DNA of 64,000 bases from positions 48,372-112,371 of the forward strand of contig CALXPN010000006.1 of NCBI GenBank assembly GCA_944390285.1, in the 5' to 3' direction. The notes beneath the pieces are model-generated. The model had not been told where the DNA came from, did not search any database, and was given only the letters and a program-made list of their open reading frames with translations. This stretch comes from an uncultured Clostridia bacterium (GTDB lineage: Bacteria > Bacillota > Clostridia > TANB77 > CAG-508). Made by a program: the position numbers and the translations under genes. Shown here piece by piece: positions 10,029 to 19,160 of the stretch (position 1 is its first letter; every line of letters begins with the position of its first letter).

Positions 10029-10967
10029 ATGGAAAAAATATCTATAATTGTACCTTGCTTTAATGAAGAAAAAGCATTGCCTTTATTTTATGAAGAATTA
10101 TCAAAAAATTTAAAAAAATTTCCAAAAGAAGTTGATTTTGAAATTCTTCTTATAAATGATGGTTCAAAAGATAATACACTAAATATTATAAAAGATTTAA
10201 AAAATAAATATTCAAATATTGAATTTATATCTTTTTCAAGAAATTTTGGTAAAGAAGCTGCAATTTTTGCCGGTCTTGAAAATGCATCTGGCAATTATGT
10301 TACTCTTATGGATGCAGATCTTCAAGATCCACCTTCTCTTTTATTACAAATGTATAATAGTGTAAAAAATGAAAATTATGATGCAGTTGGAACAAGAAGA
10401 GTAAATAGAAAAGGTGAACCAATTATAAGAAGCTTTTTTTCAAAAACATTTTACAAACTAATAAATAAAATTACTAGTTTTGACATGGTAGATGGTGCAA
10501 GAGATTTTGTATTTATGAAAAGAAATGTTGTAGATGCCATAATTTCTTTAAAAGAATATAATAGATATTCTAAAGGTTTATTTAGTTTTGTAGGTTTTAA
10601 TGTAAAATGGATTGAATATGAAAATATTAAAAGAGTTGCAGGTGATACAAAATGGTCTTTTTGGAAATTAACACAATATGCATTAGAAGCAATCACTGCT
10701 TTTTCAACAGCACCATTAATATTTTCATCTATTATAGGTCTAATTTTTTGTATAATATCGTTCTTACTTATAATCGCAATAATTTTCAAAACATTAATTT
10801 TAGGTGATCCAACAAGTGGTTGGCCTTCACTTGCATGCATTATATTTATGGTAAGTGGAGTTCAACTATTTTCTCTTGGAATTATTGGACAATATTTATC
10901 AAAAACATATTTAGAAGTTAAAAAAAGACCTATATATATAATTAAAGAAAAAAGTATAAATAATTAA
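10029..10967 (+). CDS. Family 2 glycosyltransferase with two C-terminal membrane spans (GtrB/DPM1-like)
   Basis: This 312-residue enzyme most likely transfers a sugar from a nucleotide donor to polyprenyl phosphate at the inner membrane face. It has an N-terminal GT-A domain beginning KISIIVPCFNEE, the LINDGSKDNT segment, and the DADLQDPP catalytic motif. Two hydrophobic spans near residues 230-255 and 265-290 match the GtrB/CsbB/YkoT subgroup. The start at 10029 has GGAG six bases upstream; a TTG at 10017 is in frame but overlaps that site. It is monocistronic and divergent from mreB. The lipid-linked product cannot be deduced from context because no flippase (GtrA) is adjacent. Confidence 0.9.
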   Translation: MEKISIIVPCFNEEKALPLFYEELSKNLKKFPKEVDFEILLINDGSKDNTLNIIKDLKNKYSNIEFISFSRNFGKEAAIFAGLENASGNYVTLMDADLQDPPSLLLQMYNSVKNENYDAVGTRRVNRKGEPIIRSFFSKTFYKLINKITSFDMVDGARDFVFMKRNVVDAIISLKEYNRYSKGLFSFVGFNVKWIEYENIKRVAGDTKWSFWKLTQYALEAITAFSTAPLIFSSIIGLIFCIISFLLIIAIIFKTLILGDPTSGWPSLACIIFMVSGVQLFSLGIIGQYLSKTYLEVKKRPIYIIKEKSINN

Positions 10968-10989
10968 TATAATAAAACCTTATTACCAT

Positions 10990-11022
10990 AAAAAGTTTCA
11001 TTTATAGTAAATGAAACTTTTT
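10990..11022. terminator. Bidirectional terminator
   Basis: A 15-bp perfect stem with a 3-nt loop (10990-11004 with 11008-11022), A-rich on one side and T-rich on the other, lies between convergent genes. Confidence 0.85.
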
Positions 11023-11039
11023 ATTTTATACAAAACTTC

Positions 11040-11465
11040 TTAAAAGATATTTTTTAAATTTAATTTTTCTTTTTCCTTAAAATGATTTAACCAATATTTA
11101 ACTTCTGCTTCATTTTCTTGTGCATTTACAAATTCTAAATTTTTTATATTCTCTTCTAAAAGAACTATACTTATTGTTACTTTTTCAAGTTCATCATGTT
11201 CAACAAACATAGCTAACTTATTTTGTTTATTATTCCATTCATTTTTTAAATTAGAAACTTTTTCTTCAAGATTTTTTTCTGTTTCAGATGATAATTCATT
11301 TTGATTGTTCTGATATTTTGCTGTTTCTATTAATATTGAAATTTCATCTAGTTTAGCCATAATTTCTTTTACACTTTTTTCTGAAATATAATTTGTAACA
11401 AAATCTAAAATAATTATCGAAATTAAAATTATTATTATTAAAATAACTTCTTTTTTCAGTTTCAT
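11040..11465 (-). CDS. DUF4363-like membrane-anchored protein
   Basis: A 141-residue protein with one N-terminal membrane span (about residues 5-24) and an outside helical domain. The WNNKQNKLAMFVEHDELEK segment and the pattern of helices resemble DUF4363, a family of unknown function that in clostridia follows DUF421 genes, as it does here. The start at 11465 lies six bases from the stop of the upstream gene and has a GGAAG site; a TTG at 11492 would overlap that gene. Confidence 0.7.
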   Translation of the reverse strand: MKLKKEVILIIIILISIIILDFVTNYISEKSVKEIMAKLDEISILIETAKYQNNQNELSSETEKNLEEKVSNLKNEWNNKQNKLAMFVEHDELEKVTISIVLLEENIKNLEFVNAQENEAEVKYWLNHFKEKEKLNLKNIF

Positions 11466-11470
11466 ATTAA

Positions 11471-12142
11471 TTATTCTTCCTTTTTCTGACAAAATATAGT
11501 TTGATCACCATTCAAAACTACTATAAGTGCTTCTTCTGGTTTTATATTAAATTTTCCAACTTCTCTTTCAAGCCAATTATAATCTTTTCCTAGTTTTTCT
11601 AAATTTTCATTCATTATTTTTCCATCAATTACCAAATCATATGCTATCCCTTCATAAGAAACATTTAAATTAAAATCTTCTGGTTTTAAAGCTCTTTTTT
11701 CAGGTTTTAATACAACACTAATTTGTCCACTTGTTTCTAAAATTGCAAATTCTACATCTCCTAAATTATTTATATTATTTACTCTTAATCTTTCTTGAAG
11801 CTCATTTATTGTAAAATTTTCTTGTATTAATGCTTTTTCATCGATTTTTCCTCTATATATAAGTATTCGTGGTTTACCACAAATTATTTCTCTTATTTTA
11901 ATACTTTTTAAATTTAATACTGAAATTATAACATGAATAAATAATAAACCAAAAATCGGAATAACACCATATAATATTGGTACACCTATTTCTGCCATTG
12001 GTGCTGCTGCTAAATCTGCAATCATAATTGCAATAACAAGTTCAAAAGGTTGCATTTGTCCTATTTCTCTTTTTCCCATGAATCTCATAACAAATAATAC
12101 CAACACATATATAATTATAGTTCTAACAAGTATAAGTAACAT
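11471..12142 (-). CDS. DUF421 family membrane protein (YetF/YcaP-like)
   Basis: A 223-residue protein with three hydrophobic N-terminal spans, including VLFVMRFMGKREIGQMQPFE, which is the family signature, and a soluble C-terminal domain with KPRILIYRGKIDEKAL. These proteins are widespread in spore-forming Bacillota but their biochemical role is not established. I placed the start at 12142, with GAGGAT six bases upstream; a TTG at 12154 overlaps that site. It forms a two-gene unit with the DUF4363-like protein. Confidence 0.85.
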   Translation of the reverse strand: MLLILVRTIIIYVLVLFVMRFMGKREIGQMQPFELVIAIMIADLAAAPMAEIGVPILYGVIPIFGLLFIHVIISVLNLKSIKIREIICGKPRILIYRGKIDEKALIQENFTINELQERLRVNNINNLGDVEFAILETSGQISVVLKPEKRALKPEDFNLNVSYEGIAYDLVIDGKIMNENLEKLGKDYNWLEREVGKFNIKPEEALIVVLNGDQTIFCQKKEE

Positions 12143-12279
12143 TTTTATCCTCAAAAATACAAATTTTATATGAATATTTTTTGCAAAAAATATTAAAATA
12201 TACTTATATTTGTTTAATAAATTAAATTTTAATTTATTTTTTATTCAAATATATTTTTAAAACAAGGAGGTTTAGTAAA

Positions 12280-12657
12280 ATGGAAAGCAATAATTCAAAT
12301 ACCAAGTCTAATAGTACTATGGGAACTATTGGACAAATTATTGGAAGATTTATAGTTGCTGCCATTATATTAGGAATAACTGCTTTTTTCACACCTGGTT
12401 TTTCTATAAATAACATCTGGTCATTAGCTATATCTGCTATCGTTTTAACAGTTATGGATTATCTTATAATAAAATTCACTGGTTTACATGCAATGGCTTT
12501 TGGTAAAGGTTTTGTCGGATTTGTACTTGCAGTAGTAGTATTATATGCAACTCAATTCTTTGTAGCTGGATATTCTATTTCATGGATGGCTGCTATAATC
12601 GGTGCCTTAATCTATGGTGTAATAGACTATATTATGCCTGGTGAACAAAGCATGTAA
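12280..12657 (+). CDS. Small four-span membrane protein, phage holin superfamily IV (YvlD-like)
   Basis: A 125-residue protein with a polar Asn/Ser-rich N-terminus and about four hydrophobic spans, ending VIDYIMPGEQSM. Spacing of spans and the ITAFFTPGFSI and YGVIDYI segments match the YvlD/holin_4_2 family, which is widespread in Bacillota genomes and not tied to prophages. AAGGAGG lies nine bases before the ATG. A terminator follows immediately. Nothing phage-like surrounds it, so a lysis role is unlikely; its function is unknown. Confidence 0.75.
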   Translation: MESNNSNTKSNSTMGTIGQIIGRFIVAAIILGITAFFTPGFSINNIWSLAISAIVLTVMDYLIIKFTGLHAMAFGKGFVGFVLAVVVLYATQFFVAGYSISWMAAIIGALIYGVIDYIMPGEQSM

Positions 12658-12663
12658 TTTAAG

Positions 12664-12704
12664 AAAAATTGGTTTATAAATATTTTATTTATAAGCCAAT
12701 TTTT
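12664..12704 (+). terminator. Terminator after the YvlD-like gene
   Basis: A 17-bp stem with one G-T pair (12664-12680 with 12688-12704) is followed by T-rich sequence. Confidence 0.8.
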
Positions 12705-12727
12705 TTATTTTTTAAAAAAATTGTATT

Positions 12728-12747
12728 TTTTTGTCACTTTTTGTCAC
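12728..12747 (+). repeat. Tandem 10-bp repeat upstream of the Spo0A-like gene
   Basis: TTTTTGTCAC occurs twice, end to end, 35 bp before the start codon of the Spo0A-like gene. The TGTC core and exact 10-bp phasing resemble tandem 0A boxes bound by a Spo0A dimer, although the consensus TGTCGAA is not fully met. It is a candidate autoregulatory site. Confidence 0.45.
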
Positions 12748-12781
12748 TCTCAATTGTTTTATTAGTGAGAGGGGTTTTAAT

Positions 12782-13471
12782 ATGTTAAAAATATTTGTTT
12801 TTTGTGAAGATTTTCACTATATGAAAAAAATTGTTAATCAAGTATTAATAAATATTGAAGAAACAAAAATTGTAGGTATTACAAATAATTTAGATGAAGC
12901 AGAGAAATTATTAAAAGATAATCAAGCAGATATTGTAATAAGTTCCGATCCTGAGATTATTAATATTGTAAAAGAAAAATTTTTTACATATAATCCATAT
13001 TACATCATTTTTGTTCACAAACGAAAAAAAGAGAAATCTACTAGTACAGTTTTATATGAATACTATAATTCTTCTCCAAAACGTATTATTACAAGAATCT
13101 ATAAATTTATAAATTCTAGTATCAAATATTCTCAAAAAGAAAGAATAAGTATTTTACTTAAAGAATTAGGTTTTGAATTTAGACAAATCGGTACATCATA
13201 CTTACTTGACGCTATATTTTATGTACGTACATATAAAGGGTCTCTTTCTTTTAATAGTCTAGCAAATGATTTGTATACACGTGTCGCAAGGGAAAATAAT
13301 ACAACAACTGATATCATAAAATGGGCAATAAGCCGTTCAGTAAACTATATGTATGAACATCATACAAAGTCTAGTTATAAAGCTTCAATAGGAAAATATT
13401 TACACCTAGAATATCCAGAAAAACCTACTCCAAAACAAATTATATCTATTATTTCAAATAAACTTGATTAA
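12782..13471 (+). CDS. Spo0A-like regulator with degenerate receiver domain
   Basis: A 229-residue protein. Residues about 115-225 match the Spo0A C-terminal DNA-binding domain: ISILLKELGFEFRQIGTSYLLDAI, a VARENNTTTDIIKWAISRS recognition segment, and KPTPKQIISIISNKL at the end. Residues 1-100 look like a response-regulator fold (KIFVFCEDFHYMKKIV, VGITNNLDEAEKLL, ADIVISSDPE) but the phospho-acceptor aspartate is displaced and no DxxMP follows, so phosphorylation is doubtful. Start at 12782 with AGAGGGG upstream. It stands alone between terminators. It is probably not the master Spo0A itself. Confidence 0.8.
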   Translation: MLKIFVFCEDFHYMKKIVNQVLINIEETKIVGITNNLDEAEKLLKDNQADIVISSDPEIINIVKEKFFTYNPYYIIFVHKRKKEKSTSTVLYEYYNSSPKRIITRIYKFINSSIKYSQKERISILLKELGFEFRQIGTSYLLDAIFYVRTYKGSLSFNSLANDLYTRVARENNTTTDIIKWAISRSVNYMYEHHTKSSYKASIGKYLHLEYPEKPTPKQIISIISNKLD

Positions 13472-13481
13472 TAAAATTTCA

Positions 13482-13516
13482 AAAAGGACAATCTAAGTAA
13501 TATAGATTGCCCTTTT
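13482..13516. terminator. Shared terminator of the Spo0A-like gene and ileS
   Basis: A 13-bp stem (about 13482-13494 with 13504-13516). The single mismatch becomes a G-U pair on the minus strand, so it should work best for ileS. Convergent arrangement. Confidence 0.75.
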
Positions 13517-13535
13517 AATTTTTTAATAAAATCTT

Positions 13536-16319
13536 TTAATTTAAATTATCTCTACATCTTTCACATAAAGTAGGATATTCTGCACTTTCTCCAACAGTTT
13601 CTGAATACATCCAGCATCTTTCACATTTTTGTCCATCAGCCTTTTCAACTTTTACCCCTATTGGTACTTCTGAATCTTCATTTCTTCTATTTTCTAAAAC
13701 TTTTACACCAGATACTATAAATATTTCTTTTAAAAGTTCTTCTTTTCCTTTTAAGAAATCATATTCCTCACTTTCTGCAAATAATGTAACTTTTGCTTCT
13801 AAAGAAAGTCCAATATCTTTATTAGCTCTTGCCATCTCTAAATGTTTTGCAACTTCATTTTTTAATGCTATTAATCTTTCCCATTTTATTGATAAATTTT
13901 CATCATCATATTTTTCATTTGGTTCTGGATATTTATCAAGCATAACACTTTCAGTATTTTCACCTTTTTTATGTTTCATATAACTCCATATTTCCTCTGC
14001 TGTAAAGCATGTCATAGGAGCTAAAATTCTAACCAAACTTGATAATATTTCATACATTGTAGTTTGAGCTGCTCTTCTTTCTAAAGATTGTGGTTTAGAT
14101 GTATATAATCTATCTTTTATAATATCTAAATAGAATTGGCTCATATCAACAACGCAGAATTGATTTATTGCTTGATATGCTTCATGAAATTCATACGTGT
14201 CATAAGCTTTAGTACAAGTTCTTATTAGTCTATTTAATCTTGTTAAAGCCCATTTGTCTATTTCTTTTAAATCTTCATATTTAACAGGATTATCAACATC
14301 AAAATCTGATGTATTTCCCAATATATATCTTGCTGTATTTCTTATTTTTCTATAAACTTCTGTAACTTGTTTTATTATATTTTTAGAAACACTTACATCT
14401 GATTTATAATCTGATGCTAAAACCCAAAGTCTTAAAACATCTGCTCCAGACTCTTTTATTATTTCTTGTGGTGAAACAACATTTCCTATTGATTTAGACA
14501 TTTTTCTTCCTTGTTCATCAACAGTATATCCATGTGTTAAAACTTCTTTATATGGAGCTTTACCTTTGGTTGCAACAGATGTTAAAAGCGAAGATTGGAA
14601 CCAACCTCTATATTGGTCACTTCCTTCTAAATACATATCTGCAGGAGGAAGTCCTCTTTCTGCTAAAACTGATTCATGAGTAGAACCTGAGTCAAACCAA
14701 ACATCCATTATATCTGTTTCTTTTTTAAACTCTGTACATCCACAAGAACATTTTGCACCATCTGGCATTAATTCTTTTTCTGATAATTCATACCATGCAT
14801 TTGTTCCTTTTTCTTTTACTATTTCTTGAATCTTCTTTAAACTTTCATCTGTAACATATTCTTTTTCACAATTTTTACAATAGAATATTGGTATTGGTAC
14901 ACCCCAAGTTCTTTGACGAGATATACACCAATCATTTCTATCTTCAACCATTTTTGTTATTCTTTCTTCTCCCCAAGCAGGATACCATTTAACAGTTTTT
15001 ATAGCATCTAAAGTTTGTTTTCTAAATCCATCAACAGATGCAAACCATTGACTTGTAGCTCTAAATATAACTGGTTTTTTACATCTCCAGCAATGTGGAT
15101 AAGAGTGGTTTACTACTTGTGAAGCTAAAAGTAATCCATGTTCTGCTAACCATTTTATTATTTCTTTATCAGATTTTGCATAATACATATCTTTAAATGG
15201 TCCAGCACCTTCTCCTCTTTGAACCCCTTTACTATCCACTAAAACTATTATCTCTCCACCTTTTTTTAGTCCTAATAAATAGTCTTCTTTACCATAACTT
15301 GGTGCACAGTGAACACAACCTGTACCTGTTCCAAGTTCAACATTTACAGTATCTTCTGAACCTGTTACTACTTTTGAATCTCTATCTAAAAATGGATGTT
15401 TACATATAACACCTTCTAATTTTTCTCCTAAGATTTCATCTATTATTTTATATTCTTTGATTCCTGCAATTTCCATCACTTTATCTACTAATTCTTTTGC
15501 AAAAATCAATTTTTCTTTTCCTGTATCAACAACTGCATATTTAAATTCTAATCCGACTGCAATCATTGAATTTCCTGGCAATGTCCAAGGAGTTGTTGTC
15601 CATATTACAACATAAGCATTTTCAATATCAAATAATCCTTTACTATCTTTTACAGGAAATTTAACATATGCTGTATTAGAATTTACATCTTTATATTCTA
15701 TTTCAGCTTCTGCTAATGCTGTTTCACAATCTGTACACCAATATACTGGTTTTAAACCTTTATATATATATCCTTTTTTATACATATCTGCAAATACACC
15801 TATTTGTTTTGCTTCCATTTGTGGCTGATATGTTATATATGGATTTTTCCAATCTCCTAAAACACCTAATCTTTTAAATCCTTCAGTTTGTTTATCTTTA
15901 TATTCCATTGTAAATTTTTTACAAGTATCTCTAAATTCAGTTACAGGAATCTCATCTCTATTTAAGCCTAATTTTTCTATAGCTTTCTTTTCTGTAGGCA
16001 TACCATGTGTATCATATCCTGGTATATATGGTGTATAAAATCCTTTTAAGTTTTTATATCTTACTATTGTATCTTTTAAAACTTTATTTAAAGCATGACC
16101 TATATGAATTTCTCCATTTGCATATGGAGGTCCATCATGTAAAACAAATGGTGTTTTTCCTTCGTTTTTCTTAAGCATTTTTTCATACAAATCATTTTCA
16201 AACACATTATTTAATATTTTGGGTTCATTTTGTGGTAAATTCGCTCTCATTGGAAAATCTGTTTTTGGTAAATTTAATGTTTTACCATAATCTTTTTTTT
16301 CATTACAATTATCACACAT
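13536..16319 (-). CDS. ileS: Isoleucyl-tRNA synthetase
   Basis: A 927-residue class Ia synthetase that charges tRNA-Ile and edits Val-tRNA-Ile. The HIGH motif appears as GEIHIGHALNK, KMSKS as QGRKMSKSIGN. The CP1 editing region contains WTTTPWTLPGN. The C-terminus carries the zinc module CERCWMYSETVG...CERCRDNL found in the IleS1 type. Length is typical. It is the second gene of a T-box-controlled operon, 27 bp after the ProX-like gene, so its expression should rise when tRNA-Ile is uncharged. Confidence 0.98.
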   Translation of the reverse strand: MCDNCNEKKDYGKTLNLPKTDFPMRANLPQNEPKILNNVFENDLYEKMLKKNEGKTPFVLHDGPPYANGEIHIGHALNKVLKDTIVRYKNLKGFYTPYIPGYDTHGMPTEKKAIEKLGLNRDEIPVTEFRDTCKKFTMEYKDKQTEGFKRLGVLGDWKNPYITYQPQMEAKQIGVFADMYKKGYIYKGLKPVYWCTDCETALAEAEIEYKDVNSNTAYVKFPVKDSKGLFDIENAYVVIWTTTPWTLPGNSMIAVGLEFKYAVVDTGKEKLIFAKELVDKVMEIAGIKEYKIIDEILGEKLEGVICKHPFLDRDSKVVTGSEDTVNVELGTGTGCVHCAPSYGKEDYLLGLKKGGEIIVLVDSKGVQRGEGAGPFKDMYYAKSDKEIIKWLAEHGLLLASQVVNHSYPHCWRCKKPVIFRATSQWFASVDGFRKQTLDAIKTVKWYPAWGEERITKMVEDRNDWCISRQRTWGVPIPIFYCKNCEKEYVTDESLKKIQEIVKEKGTNAWYELSEKELMPDGAKCSCGCTEFKKETDIMDVWFDSGSTHESVLAERGLPPADMYLEGSDQYRGWFQSSLLTSVATKGKAPYKEVLTHGYTVDEQGRKMSKSIGNVVSPQEIIKESGADVLRLWVLASDYKSDVSVSKNIIKQVTEVYRKIRNTARYILGNTSDFDVDNPVKYEDLKEIDKWALTRLNRLIRTCTKAYDTYEFHEAYQAINQFCVVDMSQFYLDIIKDRLYTSKPQSLERRAAQTTMYEILSSLVRILAPMTCFTAEEIWSYMKHKKGENTESVMLDKYPEPNEKYDDENLSIKWERLIALKNEVAKHLEMARANKDIGLSLEAKVTLFAESEEYDFLKGKEELLKEIFIVSGVKVLENRRNEDSEVPIGVKVEKADGQKCERCWMYSETVGESAEYPTLCERCRDNLN

Positions 16320-16346
16320 AATCTTTTCTCCTTTAATATTTATTAA

Positions 16347-16832
16347 TTAAAATTTTATATATTTATATTTGTTATTACAAGAATTAATATATTTTTCTAA
16401 ATCTTGAACTGTAATTAAAATAGTTGCTGTATTATCACATGGATGAACTCCTAATAATTTTTCTTTTTTTAATTCTTCATCTAAGAATACTTCTACAGCA
16501 TTTTCTTCATCATTAATTACTGCAAGAGGTGTTACAGCACCAGGTGTTAATTTCAAATATTTCATTAATCTTTCTTCTGATGCAAAGCTTAGTTTTGTAC
16601 TTCCTATTTTACTTGGAAGCTCTGAAAGAGGAACTCTTTTTTCTTCTGGTACAACAATTAAAAAATGTCTCTTTCCTTTTTGATCTCTTAGAAATAAGTT
16701 TTTACATATTTTGGCATTACTAAAAATATCACCTAGAGCATCCATATCTTCAATAGTATAAACTGGTGTATGTTCTACCATTTTATAATTAATATTAAGA
16801 TCTTTTAATTTTTTTAAAACTTCTTCTTTCAT
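16347..16832 (-). CDS. YbaK/ProX-like aminoacyl-tRNA deacylase
   Basis: A 161-residue protein of the YbaK/ProRS-associated domain family, which hydrolyses mischarged aminoacyl-tRNAs in trans. Recognisable parts are YKMVEHTPVYTIEDMD, KNLFLRDQKGKRHFLIV (lysine of the active site region), ERLMKYLKLTPGAVTPLAV and GVHPCDNTATI. The overall layout is that of PrdX/ProX, which clears Ala-tRNA-Pro. Here it leads an operon with ileS under a leader whose specifier reads ATC (Ile), an arrangement that hints at an Ile-linked quality-control role or simple co-transcription. AGGAGG-like site (AAAAGGAGG) before the ATG. Confidence 0.88.
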   Translation of the reverse strand: MKEEVLKKLKDLNINYKMVEHTPVYTIEDMDALGDIFSNAKICKNLFLRDQKGKRHFLIVVPEEKRVPLSELPSKIGSTKLSFASEERLMKYLKLTPGAVTPLAVINDEENAVEVFLDEELKKEKLLGVHPCDNTATILITVQDLEKYINSCNNKYKYIKF

Positions 16833-16852
16833 TTTTACCTCCTTTTATAACA

Positions 16853-17109
16853 AAAACTCCATTTCATCCTTATAGGACGAAATGGAGCTATTCCGCGGTA
16901 CCACCTATTTTAATTATAATACAAATACTATAATCATCTCTTTTCCTTTTAACGCAAGGCAATGCGAGTTATTTTACTTTTATCTAATTTCAAATAACCA
17001 CTCAAAGGTGATAATAAATAAAGCAAATTCCTGCTAACTTTCCACCAACTATTAGCTCTCTTTAGGTTTAACTTATTTATCTTGTCCTTTTCAACGTTTT
17101 ATTTTTAAT
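16853..17109 (-). promoter_or_regulatory. T-box riboswitch, isoleucine-specific
   Basis: The invariant T-box sequence AGGTGGTACCGCGGAA lies at 16906-16891 on the minus strand. A terminator stem follows (16857-16870 with 16874-16887) ending in a T-run. Stem I is visible with the AGAGAG segment and a CTAAT/GTTAG distal helix. The specifier loop lies between AAAGG and CCTTT pairing arms and reads ATC at 17012-17010, the isoleucine codon. Uncharged tRNA-Ile should stabilise the antiterminator and allow transcription of the ProX-like gene and ileS. Confidence 0.95.
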
Positions 17110-17115
17110 ATTAAT

Positions 17116-17145
17116 ATAATAACATCATTTACATAACTTTGTCAA
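17116..17145 (-). promoter_or_regulatory. Promoter of the T-box operon
   Basis: Consensus TTGACA (17145-17140) and TATTAT (17121-17116) on the minus strand with 18 bp spacing. The -35 element lies only 3 bp from the end of the GltD-like gene. Confidence 0.75.
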
Positions 17146-17148
17146 GAT

Positions 17149-18393
17149 TTAGTTATATAATTTCATTATTCCTTCTGCTGCTCTTTTTCCAGCAGCTAAA
17201 GCTCTACATACAGTTGCTTTACTTTCTGTATTATCTCCTCCTGCAAATACATTTTCTAAATTTGTTTTTCCATTTTCATCAATTTTTATATATCCCCAAT
17301 CATCAAGTTCTATTCCTTGTTTCTCTATTAATGATTTATCTGGTTTTAAACCAATAGCAAAAACTACAGTATTTGCTTTTTCTTCAAATTCTTTTGCATT
17401 CTCAACATCTACTGCTTTTCCATCTATAATTTCTGTTTTTACACAATTTACACTTGTAATATCACCATTTATCTCATTTGCAGATACAACTCTTATTAAT
17501 TCTTTAAACTCAACACCATCTTTAATTGCATCATCAAGCTCTATCTCTCTTGCTGGCATATGTTTCCTATCTCTGCGGTATAATATTTTTACTTTTTCTG
17601 CTCCCATTCTTATAGCAACTCTTGCAGAATCCATTGCAACATTTCCACCACCAATTACTACAACTGTTCCTAAATTTTTAAAAAATTTCTTATCATTATA
17701 TGCTCTTAAAAATACATCAGATTCATAAACACTTTTTAATTTATTATCTGATAATTTATATGTAGATGATTTAGCTGCTCCTATACCCAAAAATACGGCA
17801 TCATATTTTTCAGAAATTTCTTTTAAATTTATATCTTTTCCTAATTCCTTATTTAGTATAAAATTTGCACCTAATGATTTTAATTTATTTACAACATTTT
17901 CAACTAAATCTTTAGATAATCTAAAATCTGGTATACCATATACTAAAATTCCACCTGGTATGTTTTCTTTCTCATAAATATCTACATTATAACCATTTTT
18001 TAATAATATGTAAGCACATTCAAAACCTGCAGGTCCTGCACCTATTATTGCTATATTTTTTCCATTATTCTTTGATTTTTCTATTTTGCCTATATAATTA
18101 TTTTCTAATGCCCATTTATTTACAAATTCTTCTAATTTGCCAATATGTGTAGGAGTTGATTTTATTCCTCTTATACAACTCCCCTCACATTGCTCTTCTT
18201 GTGGACAAATAATACTGCAAATATGTGAACATATATTATTTTCTTGTAATATATCATATGCCTTTTCTAGGTTTTTGTTTTTTATTTCTGTTATAAATTC
18301 TGGTATATTGGTTTGCATTGGACATCCCTTTATACTGCATGGTTTCATTTTGCAATTTAAACAATATTTAGCCATTTCAATTAAATCTTCCAT
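17149..18393 (-). CDS. GltD-like NAD(P)H:FAD oxidoreductase with N-terminal Fe-S cysteines
   Basis: A 414-residue flavoprotein of the glutamate synthase small-subunit family. The N-terminus has cysteine clusters CLNCKMKPC, GCPM, CSHICSIICP and CEGSC typical of the adrenodoxin-reductase-like domain with two 4Fe-4S clusters. Then IAIIGAGPAGFECAY (FAD site), VVVIGGGNVAMDSAR (NAD(P) site) and VFAGGDN near the C-terminus. No gltA large subunit is adjacent, so it may transfer electrons to another acceptor. It is translationally coupled to mgtC: the mgtC stop TAA overlaps this ATG by one base. Confidence 0.9.
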   Translation of the reverse strand: MEDLIEMAKYCLNCKMKPCSIKGCPMQTNIPEFITEIKNKNLEKAYDILQENNICSHICSIICPQEEQCEGSCIRGIKSTPTHIGKLEEFVNKWALENNYIGKIEKSKNNGKNIAIIGAGPAGFECAYILLKNGYNVDIYEKENIPGGILVYGIPDFRLSKDLVENVVNKLKSLGANFILNKELGKDINLKEISEKYDAVFLGIGAAKSSTYKLSDNKLKSVYESDVFLRAYNDKKFFKNLGTVVVIGGGNVAMDSARVAIRMGAEKVKILYRRDRKHMPAREIELDDAIKDGVEFKELIRVVSANEINGDITSVNCVKTEIIDGKAVDVENAKEFEEKANTVVFAIGLKPDKSLIEKQGIELDDWGYIKIDENGKTNLENVFAGGDNTESKATVCRALAAGKRAAEGIMKLYN

Positions 18394-19079
18394 TATATTT
18401 CTTCTACCTCATTTACTTTTTCCATTTTCATTATTTCAGATATAACTTTATTTATGTCTGTTTTTTCTTTATATCTTGTTGTTATTCTTATAATATTACT
18501 ATTATTTTTACTTGTATCTATTTTCATTTTTATTAATTCTAAACTATTATCATCTATTACTTCTTTTATATTATTCAAAATCTCTTTTGGATTTTCTGTA
18601 ACTGATACTTCTAAGTCTAATATACTTGAATGTTCTAATTTTCCTGATATTATATGAGAATATGATAATACAGCATAAACAACAGCTGTTGCAATAATTG
18701 CATCTAAATAATCTCCTGCACCAACGGCTAATCCAATACATGTTACTGCTAAAAGCCCTGCTGCAGTAGTTAATCCCTTTACATTAAATCCATCTCTTAA
18801 TATAGTTCCAGCACCTATAAAACCTATACCAGATAACAATTGAGCTGGTATTCTTGTTTGATCTGCCCCAGTTGCTTTATATAAATATTCTCCACATACC
18901 ATTACTAAAACTGCACTTATTCCTACCAAAACATGAGTTCTAAATCCTGCTGGTTTATTCCAAGATTCTCTTTCGAATCCTACAAATCCAGATAAAAAAA
19001 CTATTAAAATTAGTTTAAAAATAGTTTGAATTTCTGGAACTTGTGAAAGTTCTTTTATTCCCTGTAAAAATGTATCCAT
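18393..19079 (-). CDS. mgtC: MgtC/SapB family membrane protein
   Basis: A 228-residue protein with four to five N-terminal membrane spans carrying the family motifs GFVGFERE, GFRTHVLVGISA and LLSGIGFIGAGTI, and a soluble C-terminal domain (about residues 150-228) with an ACT-like pattern. MgtC proteins are linked to growth at low magnesium and modulation of membrane energetics; the exact role in Bacillota is uncertain. GGAGGAGG lies before the ATG. It overlaps the GltD-like gene by one base. Confidence 0.9.
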   Translation of the reverse strand: MDTFLQGIKELSQVPEIQTIFKLILIVFLSGFVGFERESWNKPAGFRTHVLVGISAVLVMVCGEYLYKATGADQTRIPAQLLSGIGFIGAGTILRDGFNVKGLTTAAGLLAVTCIGLAVGAGDYLDAIIATAVVYAVLSYSHIISGKLEHSSILDLEVSVTENPKEILNNIKEVIDDNSLELIKMKIDTSKNNSNIIRITTRYKEKTDINKVISEIMKMEKVNEVEEI

Positions 19080-19160
19080 ATCCTCCTCCTTTTCTTTTGT
19101 AATTTTTTGTATTTTATCACTTTTTTATTTTTTTCACAAGTATGATTTTATTTTTACTTA

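Noticed and set aside
12280..12657. Prophage holin
   Set aside because: The holin-superfamily similarity is shared with the common chromosomal YvlD group, and there are no phage genes nearby.
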